Positions 35,493 to 44,338 of a stretch of 64,000 nucleotides of DNA are shown here, in pieces; the stretch's first letter is position 1; each line of letters begins with the position of its first letter. A program made the position numbers and the translations under genes. The stretch lies in NCBI RefSeq assembly GCF_007828865.1, contig NZ_VIVK01000001.1, forward strand, positions 620,001 through 684,000, read 5' to 3'. The notes beneath the pieces were generated by a model. The model made no database searches and was not told the origin of the DNA. It saw only the letters and a program-made list of their open reading frames with translations. This DNA is from Kribbella amoyensis. Lineage in GTDB: Bacteria; Actinomycetota; Actinomycetes; Propionibacteriales; Kribbellaceae.

Positions 35493-36244
35493 GTGCCACC
35501 GTCGATGTCGATGGTGATCCCGGTCAGGTAGCCCGACGCGGGCAACGCCAGGAACTTGACCGCGTTCGCCACGTCCTCGACCGAGCCGGCCCGGCCGATC
35601 GGGGTCCCGGCGACCATCGCCGCCTGCGCCTGCTCGGTGGAGAAGGTCTGGTGGAACGCGGTCTCGGCGATGTACCCGGGCGCGACCGCGTTGACCGTGA
35701 TGCCCTGCGACCCGAGCTCCTTGGCCAGGCCCTTGGTGAAGCCGCGGATCCCGGCCTTCGCGGCCGCGTAGACGACCGAGCCGGGTCCGCCGCCGTTGTG
35801 CGCAGCCAGCGACGCCATGGTGATGATGCGCGGGTTGACCGACTGGGCCAGGTGACCGATCGCGGCCCGGGTGGTCCGGAAGGTGGCGCCGAGGTTCACG
35901 TCGACCACCTGCTGGAAATGCTCGTCCGACATCTCCTCGACCTTGACCCGGCCGATCAGGTGGCCGGCGTTGCAGACCAGGATGTCCAGCCCGCCGAGAA
36001 ACCCGACGGTTTCGTCCAGCAGCCGGTTCACGTCCGCCGTACTGGTCACGTCCGCGCAGACGGCGATCGCCTTCCGGCCGAGGGCCTCGATGTCGGCGAC
36101 CGTCCGGGCCGCCGCGTCCGCGGACTTGCCGTAGTGGACCACGACGTCCGCCCCGGCCGCGGCCAGGCCGAGCGCGACCGCCCGGCCGATCCCGTGTCCG
36201 GCCCCGGTGACGAGCGCGCGCGATCCCTGCAGTTCCTCCGACAT
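35480..36244 (-). CDS. SDR-family oxidoreductase (sugar-acid dehydrogenase, FabG-like)
   Basis: 254 aa from ATG 36244, with AAGGAG 8 bp upstream. Classical SDR: NAD(P)-binding TGAGHGIGRAVAL, NAG at about 90, catalytic Ser and YxxxK (VVYAAAKAG), and C-terminal YLTGITIDIDGG. By context most probably a KduD/DEHU-reductase-like enzyme handling the keto-uronate released by lyases, not a fatty-acid enzyme. Directly follows the permease gene. Confidence 0.88.
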   Translation of the reverse strand: MSEELQGSRALVTGAGHGIGRAVALGLAAAGADVVVHYGKSADAAARTVADIEALGRKAIAVCADVTSTADVNRLLDETVGFLGGLDILVCNAGHLIGRVKVEEMSDEHFQQVVDVNLGATFRTTRAAIGHLAQSVNPRIITMASLAAHNGGGPGSVVYAAAKAGIRGFTKGLAKELGSQGITVNAVAPGYIAETAFHQTFSTEQAQAAMVAGTPIGRAGSVEDVANAVKFLALPASGYLTGITIDIDGGTWPR

Positions 36245-36267
36245 ACCTTGCTCTCCTTCGATCAGTG

Positions 36268-37146
36268 TCATTTGATGCCCGCGGTCGCGAAACCTTGGAC
36301 GAAGTAGCGCTGCCCGATCAGGAACAGCACCACCATCGGGACGGTGGCCAGCGTGGTGCCGGCCATCAGGAAGGCCCACTGGGTGTCGTTCTCGGTCCGG
36401 AACACCGACAACCCGACCTGGATCACCCGCAGACTGTCGCTCTTGGTCACCAGCAGTGGCCAGAGGAAGTTGTTCCACGACCCCTCGAAGGTCAGCAGCG
36501 CCACCGTGATGAACGCGGGCTTGACCAGCGGCGTCATGATCCGGGCGTAGATGCCCAGCTCCCCCAGCCCGTCCAGCCGGGCCGCCTCCTCCAGCTCCAC
36601 CGGCAGGTCCAGGTAGAACTGCCGGAACAGGAACACCGAGAACGGGCTGACCGCGCCCGGGATGATCAGCGCCCACCAGGTGTCCAGCCAGCCGGTCCCG
36701 CCCTGGCCGGTGATGTCGTTGCCCCCGAACAGCGGCATGAACCGCACGATCAGGAACTCCGGCAGGATCTTGGTGTACGTCGGGATCATCAGCGCGCCGA
36801 CGAAGCCGAGGAAGATCAGCGAGCTGCCCCGGAACTTCAGCCGGGCCAGCGCGTACCCGGCCATCGACGCGATCACCACGTTCAGGATCGTGTGACTGAC
36901 CGCGATCACGAAGCTGTTCCGCGCGTACGTCGCGAACGGCGCCGCCTTCAGCGCGTCCACGTAGTTGCCGAAGGCCCATTCCGTCGGGAGCAGCCGGGGC
37001 GGTGCGGCGGCGATGTCGGCCGGTGTCTTCACCGAGGTGAGCAGCATCCAGACGAACGGGACGATCATCACCACCGAGATCGCGGCCAGCGTCACGTACA
37101 GCGCGATCCGGCCCGGCCGGATCCGCCGGTTCTCAACGAGTGCCAC
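36268..37146 (-). CDS. Carbohydrate ABC permease (MalG type)
   Basis: 292 aa with six membrane helices. EAA loop ELEEAARLDGLGELGIYARI; C-terminal QRYFVQGFATAGIK. Overlaps the MalF-type gene by 14 bp. Third gene of the polysaccharide operon; imports the oligosaccharides produced outside. No ATPase gene is present in the operon. Confidence 0.93.
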   Translation of the reverse strand: MALVENRRIRPGRIALYVTLAAISVVMIVPFVWMLLTSVKTPADIAAAPPRLLPTEWAFGNYVDALKAAPFATYARNSFVIAVSHTILNVVIASMAGYALARLKFRGSSLIFLGFVGALMIPTYTKILPEFLIVRFMPLFGGNDITGQGGTGWLDTWWALIIPGAVSPFSVFLFRQFYLDLPVELEEAARLDGLGELGIYARIMTPLVKPAFITVALLTFEGSWNNFLWPLLVTKSDSLRVIQVGLSVFRTENDTQWAFLMAGTTLATVPMVVLFLIGQRYFVQGFATAGIK

Positions 37147-38077
37147 GATCGCCTCCGGTGATCCGCCGGTTCACCAGGGTCAGGACGAGCAGCAGCGCGA
37201 ACAGCACCAGACTCTGCGCGCAGGCGTACCCCATCCGGAACTCCCGGAACGCGGACTTGTAGATCTCGTACGTCATCATCGTGGTGCTGTTGGCCGGACC
37301 GCCGTCGGTCAGGATGTAGACCTGGTCGAAGGACTGGAACGCGCCGATCACCGAGGTGACGAAGACGAAGAACGTGGCCGGCTTCAGCAGCGGCACGGTC
37401 AGGCTGAAGAACTGCCGGACCTTGGACGCGCCGTCCACCGACGCCGCCTCGTACAGGTCGGTCGGCAGGCTCTGCAGCGCGGCCAGGTAGATCAGCATCT
37501 TCAGCCCGATGCCCTGCCAGATCCCGACCACGATCACGGCCGGCATCGCCCAGTCCGTCGACGACAGCCAGTTCGGCCCGGACAGGCCGAGGAACGACAG
37601 CACCGCGTTGGCCAGGCCGCTGCGCGGGTCGTAGATCCACAGCCAGACCAGCGCCACCGCGATCGTCGCGGTCACCTGCGGGATGAAGATCGCGGTCCGG
37701 AAGATCGCCCGGCCCCTCAGTTTCGCGTTCAGCATCAGCGCGATCAGCAACGCGATCGTCATCGCCACCGGCACCGTGAAGAACGTGTACACGCTGGTGT
37801 TCAGCACCGCGCGCCGGAACACGTCGTCACCGAGCAGGTCGCGGAAGTTCTCCAGCCCGACGAACCGCGGCGGCGTCAGCACGTCGTACGAGGTGAAGCT
37901 CAGCACCACCGCGGCCACCAGCGGCACGCCGATCCACAGGATCGAGTGCAGCAGGGCCGGCGCCACCATCAACAGGCCGGCCCGGCGCCGACTGCGCATC
38001 AGCCGGCGGCTCGGTGGGGTGGTGGCCGGACCGGGTGCGACCTCGCGCACCCGTTCCGGCAGGGACATCACTGCCAT
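37133..38077 (-). CDS. Carbohydrate ABC permease (MalF type)
   Basis: 314 aa with six helices after a 35-residue basic cytoplasmic N-terminus. EAA loop LYEAASVDGASKVRQFFSL. ATG preceded by AAAGGTG. Pairs with the MalG-type permease just downstream. Confidence 0.93.
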   Translation of the reverse strand: MAVMSLPERVREVAPGPATTPPSRRLMRSRRRAGLLMVAPALLHSILWIGVPLVAAVVLSFTSYDVLTPPRFVGLENFRDLLGDDVFRRAVLNTSVYTFFTVPVAMTIALLIALMLNAKLRGRAIFRTAIFIPQVTATIAVALVWLWIYDPRSGLANAVLSFLGLSGPNWLSSTDWAMPAVIVVGIWQGIGLKMLIYLAALQSLPTDLYEAASVDGASKVRQFFSLTVPLLKPATFFVFVTSVIGAFQSFDQVYILTDGGPANSTTMMTYEIYKSAFREFRMGYACAQSLVLFALLLVLTLVNRRITGGDRGTR

Positions 38078-38105
38078 GGCGGCACCTTTCCGCGAACGGT
38101 CCCGC

Positions 38106-39395
38106 TCACAGCCGGGAGATCGCTTGCTTGCTCAGGTTCGCCAGCTCGTCGATGGCCTCCTTGGCGGTCCGCTGGCCGACCACCGCGGTCTCCAGGGTGA
38201 CCTTGATCTTCTCCCGGATCTCCATCCAGGCCGCCGTCCCGCCTTCGGACCGGGCCTTGCTCATGTTGTCCAGGGCAAGCTTCACGAAGTCGTTGTTCTG
38301 CACGTACTCGGACGTCCGCAGGTCCTGCACGCCCGGGACCGAACCGCGCTGCTCGGCGGTCGGCAGGATCGACTCCGGCGTCCCGAGGAACTCCACCAGC
38401 GCCTGCGCCGCCGACGCGTGCTTGGACGAGGCCGAGCGGGCCACCAGGGTCCCGCCCTGCAACATCGCGGGCACCTTGTTGGCCAGCACGAACGCGCCGA
38501 CCTTGTCCTCCTTGAGCAACTCCGGGTTCTGCTGCTTCAGCTGCACCCACAGGGAGTTGTTCGCCATCATCATCGCGGACCGGCCCTGCGCCAGCGTGCT
38601 CGGCTGACCGGTCGAGGTCTTGAAGGAGAAGTCGGCGGACTTGTCCTTCACCACGTCGAGGAACAGCTGCAACGCCTCGACGCCACGGTCGTCGTTGAAG
38701 CGGACCTCCTTGCCCGCCTCGTCGAACAGGTTGCCGTCGTTGGCGAACAGGAAGGTCTCCCAGCACTGCCGCAGGTCGATCGAGAACGGGTCGAAGCCGA
38801 CCCGGGTCAGCTTGCCGGACCCGTCGGACCGGGCCAGCTCCTTGGACATCTCCCGCAGCTCGGCCCAGTCCTTCGGCGGTGCCTTGATGCCGGCCTCGGC
38901 GAACATGTCCTTGCGATACGTGACGATCCGGGTGTCCAGCACGAGCGGCAGCGCGTACAGCTTGCCGTCGTACCGGGACGGCTCGAGGACCCGGTCCTCG
39001 TAGTCGAAGCGGCTGGCCAGCGAGTCCGGCAGCGGTGCGAGCACCTTCTTGTGCGCGAACGGCGGGATCCAGCCGACCCCGAGCATCACCACGTCGGGCA
39101 TCAGGCCGCTGGCCAAGCCGGTGGTGAGCTTCTCGTTCAGCGCGTTGTAGGTCGTGTAGTCGACCTTGACCTTGACGTTCGGGTTCTTCTGCAGGAAGGC
39201 CGGCAGCAGCTTGCCCTCCAGCAGCTGCTTGCCCGTGCTGCCCTCGAAGATCGGGGTCAGCAACGTGATCTCCCCCTCGGCCGGCCCGTCGGCGGCCGCC
39301 TGCGCGTCCCCGGACGGCGACGCCGCGCACCCGGTGGCGGCGGCGAACGCGCCGAGGCCGAGGGCCGTCAGGACAGATCTGCGGGTGTACTCCAT
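38106..39395 (-). CDS. Extracellular oligosaccharide-binding lipoprotein (family 1 SBP)
   Basis: 429 aa from ATG 39395 (GAAAGGC upstream). Signal peptide YTRRSVLTALGLG with lipobox ATGC (Cys about 23). Typical family 1 fold with EITLLTPIFEG first strand. First gene of the eleven-gene operon (39395-25562); preceded by three LacI-type operators. Confidence 0.93.
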   Translation of the reverse strand: MEYTRRSVLTALGLGAFAAATGCAASPSGDAQAAADGPAEGEITLLTPIFEGSTGKQLLEGKLLPAFLQKNPNVKVKVDYTTYNALNEKLTTGLASGLMPDVVMLGVGWIPPFAHKKVLAPLPDSLASRFDYEDRVLEPSRYDGKLYALPLVLDTRIVTYRKDMFAEAGIKAPPKDWAELREMSKELARSDGSGKLTRVGFDPFSIDLRQCWETFLFANDGNLFDEAGKEVRFNDDRGVEALQLFLDVVKDKSADFSFKTSTGQPSTLAQGRSAMMMANNSLWVQLKQQNPELLKEDKVGAFVLANKVPAMLQGGTLVARSASSKHASAAQALVEFLGTPESILPTAEQRGSVPGVQDLRTSEYVQNNDFVKLALDNMSKARSEGGTAAWMEIREKIKVTLETAVVGQRTAKEAIDELANLSKQAISRL

Positions 39396-39641
39396 GGCGC
39401 GCCTTTCGTGGTGCTGCGAGCAGGGTTGAGTGCATGCGTTGGTGCAACGATCTACCACCGAGAGCGGCGCTGGTGGTGTCGACTGGTGCAACGATGCACC
39501 GATGCTAGGGAGCAGAAATCGAAAGCGTCAAGAGGTCGGGTCGCCCAACCTTCCCGTAGACTTTTCGGCACGTTCTGTTGCATCGTTGCACTGGACGAAG
39601 GGGACACGGGTGGATCTACCGGGAAGAATGCGCGGGTGGCC
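39396..39641. promoter_or_regulatory. Divergent control region with three LacI-type operators
   Basis: The core TGCAACGATGCA, with central CG, occurs at 39487-39498 and, reverse-complemented, at 39579-39590; a third weaker copy, TGCAACGATCTA, is at 39443-39454. Centres are 44 and 92 bp apart, suited to looping. Two flank the operon promoter side and one lies 52 bp before the LacI ATG, so both the operon and the regulator gene are probably repressed. Confidence 0.75.
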
Positions 39642-40694
39642 ATGGGAGAGGTGACGATCCAGCAGGTGGCGACGGCGGCCGGCGTCTCGCCGAGTACGGT
39701 GTCGAACCTGCTGAACGGGCGGAGTCACCGGATGCTGCCGGAGACCCGGCAACGGATCGAGACGGCGATCGACAAGCTGGGCTACCGGCCGAACCGGGCC
39801 GCCCGGCAGCTGCGGACCGGCCGCAACCAGACCATCGGGCTCGTCGTCCCGTCGGTGGGCAACCCGTTCTGGGGCGCGCTGGCCCGGCACCTGGAGTCGG
39901 CCGCACTGGCCGAGGGGTACCACGTGCTGCTCTGCAATTCCGAGCGTGATCCGCGCCGCGAGCGGGACTACATCGACGAGCTCTGGGCCGACGGCGTGCA
40001 CGGCGTGGTGCTGTGTTCGTCGCTGCCGTCGCTCGAGCACGTGATGCCGCTGGTCGAGCGAGGACTGCAACTGGTCGCGTTCGACCGGACGGCGCAGGCC
40101 GGCGATCCCGCGTCGCTGGTCAGCATCAGCGTCGACAACGCGGTCGGCAGCGAGCTCGCCACCCGGCACCTCACCGAGCTCGGCCACGAGCGGCTCGCGT
40201 TCGTCTCCGGCGCGCTGGCCAGCGTCAACCGCAAGGAGCGGCACCGCGGCTTCGTCGCCGCGCTCGAACGCGCCGGAATCGACCCGGCCACGGCCATGCT
40301 GGCCCCCAGCGGCAGCGGCGCCGACGCCTTCGGGGACGTCGAGGCGTCGGAGCTGGGCCGGGCCGCGGCCGCCGAGTTGCTGGCCCGGGACGAGCCGCCG
40401 ACCGCGATCGTGGCGATCAACGACATGTGCGCGCTCGGGATCTGCCGCGGCATCCGGGAAGGCGGACTCGAGGTCGCCAAGGACGTGTCCGTGGTCGGGT
40501 TCGACGACATCGTGCTCGCCGAGCTGTACGCGCCCACGCTGACCACGGTCCGGCAGCCGATGCGGGACATGGCCGCGTCCGCGTTCAGCCTGCTCCGCGC
40601 CCGGCTGGAGGACTCGGGCCCGAGCCAGGGCCAGTCGCTGCTGTTCCGGCCCGAGCTGATCGTCCGCGAATCCACCGCGCCGCCGCTGTCCTGA
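39642..40694 (+). CDS. LacI-family transcriptional regulator of the polysaccharide operon
   Basis: 350 aa. HTH and hinge at 4-58 (TIQQVATAAGVSPSTVSNLLNG), effector domain with VVPSVGNPFWGAL, VAINDMCALGI and VVGFDD. The ATG at 39642 is used here; a GTG two codons earlier (39636) has better spacing from GGGAAG and may be the real start. The very long open frame upstream is antisense to the ABC genes and not coding. Divergent from the binding-protein gene with three matching operators between them. Confidence 0.92.
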   Translation: MGEVTIQQVATAAGVSPSTVSNLLNGRSHRMLPETRQRIETAIDKLGYRPNRAARQLRTGRNQTIGLVVPSVGNPFWGALARHLESAALAEGYHVLLCNSERDPRRERDYIDELWADGVHGVVLCSSLPSLEHVMPLVERGLQLVAFDRTAQAGDPASLVSISVDNAVGSELATRHLTELGHERLAFVSGALASVNRKERHRGFVAALERAGIDPATAMLAPSGSGADAFGDVEASELGRAAAAELLARDEPPTAIVAINDMCALGICRGIREGGLEVAKDVSVVGFDDIVLAELYAPTLTTVRQPMRDMAASAFSLLRARLEDSGPSQGQSLLFRPELIVRESTAPPLS

Positions 40695-40747
40695 CTACGA
40701 CCGCCTCGTAGTGTGGACGAGGTCGGACGGTTCCAGGTGGAGGGTTG

Positions 40748-41659
40748 ATGGCGACGCGGATCGGTAACCGGAACGCACGGTTCCAGGTGTGGCAGGCGTT
40801 GCTGACGAACCGGACCAAGCGGCAACGCGCGGGTGAGTTCCTGGTCCAGGGCGTCCGGCCGATCAGCCTCGCGGCCGAGCACGGCTGGACGATCACCGCG
40901 TTGCTCCACGACGCGAGCCGGCCGTTGTCCCACTGGGCGCAGGACCTGCTCCGGGCCCATCGCGACGCGGAGCGGGTGACGATGGCGCCCGACCTGCTCG
41001 CCGAGCTGAGCGAGAAGGACGAGGCCGAACTGGTCGCCGTCGTCGAGCTGCCGCCGGACGACCTGCACCGCATCCCGGTCCACCACCAGCCGCTCGGCCC
41101 GGGCGACGACTGGCACGAGCCGCTCACCCCGGCCGCGGGCGCGCGGACCGGCGGGCGCGAGTTCCTCGGCGTCCTGTTCGACCGGCCGACGAACCCGGGC
41201 AACATCGGCTCGATCATCCGGTCGGCGGACGCGTTCGGGGCGGACGGCCTGATCGTCACCGGGCACGCCGCCGACGTGTACGACCCACGGTCGGTGCGAG
41301 CGAGTACGGGCTCGTTGTTCGCGCTGCCCGCGGTCCGGGTGCCGTCGCAGCGCGAGGTGATGGCGTGGGTCGAGGAGCATCGCTCGGCCGGGGTGCCGAT
41401 CGTTGTCGTGGGCACCGACGAGCACGGGACGGCGGACGTGTACGACGTCGACCTGACCCGGCCGACGCTGCTGCTGGTCGGCAACGAGACCACCGGGCTG
41501 AGCGCGGCGTGGAAGGAACTGGCCGACGAGCTGGTCCGGATCCCGATGACCGGTGCGGCCAGCTCGCTCAACGCGGCGAACGCGGCAACCGCGGTGCTTT
41601 ACGAGGTGTCCCGGCAGCGCGCCCAAAAGTTCAAGACCGATGCGGGGGACGCCTCGTAA
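40748..41659 (+). CDS. SpoU/TrmH-family RNA 2'-O-methyltransferase
   Basis: 303 aa from ATG after GGAGGG. N-terminal RNA-binding region (GEFLVQGVRPISLAAEH) and C-terminal SPOUT knot with the three motifs: FDRPTNPGNIGSIIRSADAF, LLLVGNETTGLS and IPMTGAASSLNAANAATAVL. Methylates ribose 2'-OH of rRNA or tRNA using SAM; exact site unknown. Cytoplasmic. Confidence 0.92.
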   Translation: MATRIGNRNARFQVWQALLTNRTKRQRAGEFLVQGVRPISLAAEHGWTITALLHDASRPLSHWAQDLLRAHRDAERVTMAPDLLAELSEKDEAELVAVVELPPDDLHRIPVHHQPLGPGDDWHEPLTPAAGARTGGREFLGVLFDRPTNPGNIGSIIRSADAFGADGLIVTGHAADVYDPRSVRASTGSLFALPAVRVPSQREVMAWVEEHRSAGVPIVVVGTDEHGTADVYDVDLTRPTLLLVGNETTGLSAAWKELADELVRIPMTGAASSLNAANAATAVLYEVSRQRAQKFKTDAGDAS

Positions 41660-41669
41660 CTTCGGCGGT

Positions 41670-42056
41670 ATGAGCACTCGCGTACAACCTCAACCCCTGC
41701 TCGCGGTTCACGACGTGGAGCAGAGCAGCGCCTGGTACTGCGCGGTCCTGGACGCGACGAGCGGCCACGGCGGACCGGAGTACGAACGGGTCGTCGTCGG
41801 TGACGAATTCGTCCTGCAGTTGCACCGACTGGAGATCGGGCACCACCACGGCCTGTTCGCGGATCCCGCGCTGCCGTTGGGCAACGGGGTCGCGGTCTGG
41901 TTCGCGGTGGACGACCTGGACGCGGCGCTGTCCCGAGCACGGCGTACGGGCGCGATCGTGCAGAAGGAGATCCACCACAACCCGAACGCGCACCACGACG
42001 AGCTCTGGTTGCGCGATCCCGACAACTATCTCGTGGTCCTCGCCGATCGCGACTGA
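41670..42056 (+). CDS. VOC-superfamily (glyoxalase-like) protein
   Basis: 128 aa, one pair of beta-alpha-beta-beta-beta modules with ELWLRDPDNYLVVLA at the end, as in glyoxalase/bleomycin-resistance proteins. Metal ligand His and Glu are at plausible places (LQLHRLEIGHHHG, HHDELWL). TAACTT lies exactly 7 bp before the ATG, so it is likely leaderless. Substrate unknown. Confidence 0.88.
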   Translation: MSTRVQPQPLLAVHDVEQSSAWYCAVLDATSGHGGPEYERVVVGDEFVLQLHRLEIGHHHGLFADPALPLGNGVAVWFAVDDLDAALSRARRTGAIVQKEIHHNPNAHHDELWLRDPDNYLVVLADRD

Positions 42057-42099
42057 CCGGCCCGGAGTGAGCCGGACCGGCCAGCCGGGTCTGCTGGGA

Positions 42100-42942
42100 T
42101 CAGGTGGTGACCTGGTAGCGGATGTACCAGGTGCCGTTGGACGGGCGCCAGACGGTGTGGTCGGTGACCGGGTCGCCGAGGTAGTCGCCGGGCAGCGGGA
42201 CGTCGCCGTTCACGCCCCATGTGACGGTGGTGCCACCACGGACGAACCACTGGCCAGTGGACGGCCGGAAGACGACCAGGTCCGCCTTGCCGCGGCCGGT
42301 GAAGTACGCCGGGGCCGGGAGGTCACCTGGTTCGCCCCAGACGATCCCGCCCGACGTACCGCGGACGAACCACTGCCCGCTGGACGGCCGGTACACCGCG
42401 ATGTCGGCGTGCGCGTCGGCCAGGTAGTCACCCGGGACCGCCTTGTCCCCCACCGTTCCCCAGGTGATCGGCTCCAACGAGCCCTGGACGTGGAAGAAGC
42501 CTGCCGACGGACGGAAGATGGCCGCCTCGTACGACGCGCCGCCGAGGTAGTTCGCCGGGGCGGGCACGTCGCCGTTCTGGCCCCAGAGGAACTGGCCGAT
42601 GCCGCGGATGTACCAGAACCCGTTCGACGGGCGGAACAGGGCCAGCTCGGCCTTGCCGTCGCCGTTGTAGTCGGCCGGGACCGGGATGTCGCCGTTCTGG
42701 CCGAACTGGATCGGATTCGCGCCGCGGATGTACCAGGTGCCGTTGCTCGGCCGGAAGACGGCGAGATCGGCGCGGCCGTCACCGACATAGTTCGCCGGGA
42801 CCGGAATATCACCGTCGCGGCCCCAAACAATCGATTGGGTGAGAATTCTGGTGTCGGTGGTCGCGGCCGGCGCGGTCGGCGCCAGCCCGACGGCGGTGGT
42901 CACGAGCACGGACAGGCCCGCAAGGACACGTTTGTAGTGCAA
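42100..42942 (-). CDS. Secreted FG-GAP/VCBS-like six-repeat protein
   Basis: 280 aa from TTG 42942 (GGGGGAAC 6 bp upstream; an ATG 10 codons earlier is less likely). Signal peptide through APAA. Then six repeats of about 37 residues with the pattern WG..GD.PVPANY.GDG.A.LAVFRPS.G.WY.RG, as in integrin-type propeller blades with calcium-like GDG turns. Paralogue of the next gene but without its C-terminal domain. Function unknown; probably a secreted surface or matrix protein. Confidence 0.82.
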   Translation of the reverse strand: MHYKRVLAGLSVLVTTAVGLAPTAPAATTDTRILTQSIVWGRDGDIPVPANYVGDGRADLAVFRPSNGTWYIRGANPIQFGQNGDIPVPADYNGDGKAELALFRPSNGFWYIRGIGQFLWGQNGDVPAPANYLGGASYEAAIFRPSAGFFHVQGSLEPITWGTVGDKAVPGDYLADAHADIAVYRPSSGQWFVRGTSGGIVWGEPGDLPAPAYFTGRGKADLVVFRPSTGQWFVRGGTTVTWGVNGDVPLPGDYLGDPVTDHTVWRPSNGTWYIRYQVTT

Positions 42943-43141
42943 GGCAGTTCCCCCTTGAGAGACAGGCGGCATTGACAGCCGGCGTCTCCCACCCGGCCCC
43001 CTGACCGGCCCACCGCCCACGATTGTTTGTCGTTCCGCAGGGCCTGCCGCGATCGTCACAAATCATTTATCCGATCGCAAGGCGCAAGAATGGGGAAATC
43101 CGGAAATACCAGAATCGCTTGCACGTTCAACCGAAAAACAA

Positions 43142-43172
43142 CCGGCCCCCGACCTGCTACCTCGGGGGCCGG
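43142..43172 (-). terminator. Intrinsic terminator after the second FG-GAP-like gene
   Basis: 11-bp perfect stem (CCGGCCCCCGA with its complement) and 9-nt loop, followed on the minus strand by TTGTTTTTC, 9 bp after the stop codon. A textbook Rho-independent terminator, rare in this GC-rich window. Confidence 0.92.
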
Positions 43173-43180
43173 CGGCTCTC

Positions 43181-44230
43181 TCAGCTCTCGCAACCGATCC
43201 CGTCGTTGTCACTGTCGAAACGATGCGGGTCGGCACCGATCACCCGGAAGTTGCGGTACGGGATGTCGCCGCAGTCGAGATCCGGCGGCGGGGGCTTGAT
43301 GCAGGCCGTCGGATAGGACGGGTCGCAGTTCGGCGTCGTCGGCGGCGGGGTCGGCGGCGTCGTCTGGACTACGTAGCGGAGGTACCAGGTGCCGTTGGTG
43401 GGGCGGAAGACTGTGTGGTCGGTGGCGGTGGTGCCGGCGTAGTTGCCGGGTTGGGGGCGGTCGCCGCTTCGGCCCCAGGTGGTGGTGCTGCCGCCGCGGA
43501 CGTGCCAGGCGCCGGTCGACGGGCGGAAGACGGTGAGGTCCGCCTTGCCGTTGCCGACGAAGTTCGCGGGCGCCGGGACGTCGCCGCGCACACCCCACGG
43601 CAGCTGCGAGGCACCGCGGATGAACCAGCGGCCGGTGGACGGACGGAAGACGGCCAGGTCGGCGTGGCTGTCGCCGACGTAGTCCGCCGGGGCTACCACG
43701 TCGCCGTTGACGCCCCACGCGATCTGCGCCGCGCCCCGGATGAACCAGCGGCCCGTCGATGGACGGAACACCGCCGCCTCGGCCCGGCTGTCGCCCACGT
43801 AGTTCGCCGGCGCCGGGACGTCGCCCCGCTGACCCCACACGAACTGGCCGACGTTGCGGACGTACCAGTACCCGTTGGACGGACGGAACACCGCGAGCTC
43901 GGCGCGGCCGTCACCGGTGAAGTCCGCCGGGACCGGGATGTCGCCGGCCTGGCCGAACTTGATCGTGCTGCCGCCGCGGAGGTACCAGGTCCCGTTGCTC
44001 GGACGGAACACGGCGAGCTCGTACCTGCTGTCCCCCACGTAGTTGCGCGCAACCGGGATGTCGCCGTTCTGGCCCCACCGGATCGCCGAGCTGACCACCT
44101 TCGTCGCGGCGGCAGCGGTGGATGCGGTGGATGCGGTGGTGGTCGACGGACCGGCTTCGGCCGGCGCGGTCAGGCCGACGGCAGCGGTCGCCACCACCGC
44201 CAGCCCCAGGGCTGCGGATCTGAAACGCAT
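43181..44230 (-). CDS. Secreted FG-GAP-like six-repeat protein with excalibur domain
   Basis: 349 aa. Signal peptide through PAEAG (about 27), a Thr/Ala linker, six 37-residue repeats like the downstream paralogue (AVFRPSTGRWFIRG and similar), a Pro-rich linker and a C-terminal excalibur calcium-binding motif (DSDNDGIGCE) with paired Cys residues. ATG preceded by GAGGGGG. The two paralogues lie head to tail with 238 bp between; the excalibur part suggests cell-wall or extracellular matrix localisation. Biochemical role unknown. Confidence 0.85.
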   Translation of the reverse strand: MRFRSAALGLAVVATAAVGLTAPAEAGPSTTTASTASTAAAATKVVSSAIRWGQNGDIPVARNYVGDSRYELAVFRPSNGTWYLRGGSTIKFGQAGDIPVPADFTGDGRAELAVFRPSNGYWYVRNVGQFVWGQRGDVPAPANYVGDSRAEAAVFRPSTGRWFIRGAAQIAWGVNGDVVAPADYVGDSHADLAVFRPSTGRWFIRGASQLPWGVRGDVPAPANFVGNGKADLTVFRPSTGAWHVRGGSTTTWGRSGDRPQPGNYAGTTATDHTVFRPTNGTWYLRYVVQTTPPTPPPTTPNCDPSYPTACIKPPPPDLDCGDIPYRNFRVIGADPHRFDSDNDGIGCES

Positions 44231-44338
44231 GCGGATGTGTCCCCCTCGGACGTCAGGCGGTGAACTCCGCCGATGTCCTCCCCAGGACCCCCAGCCGACG
44301 GACCGCCAGCCCGTCTATCGCCGCGTACCCCCTGCCCG

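Noticed and set aside
37683-39635. N-terminal 650 codons of a 1003-aa frame ending in the LacI gene
   Set aside because: Antisense to the ABC permease and binding-protein genes; LacI domain begins at 39636-39642.
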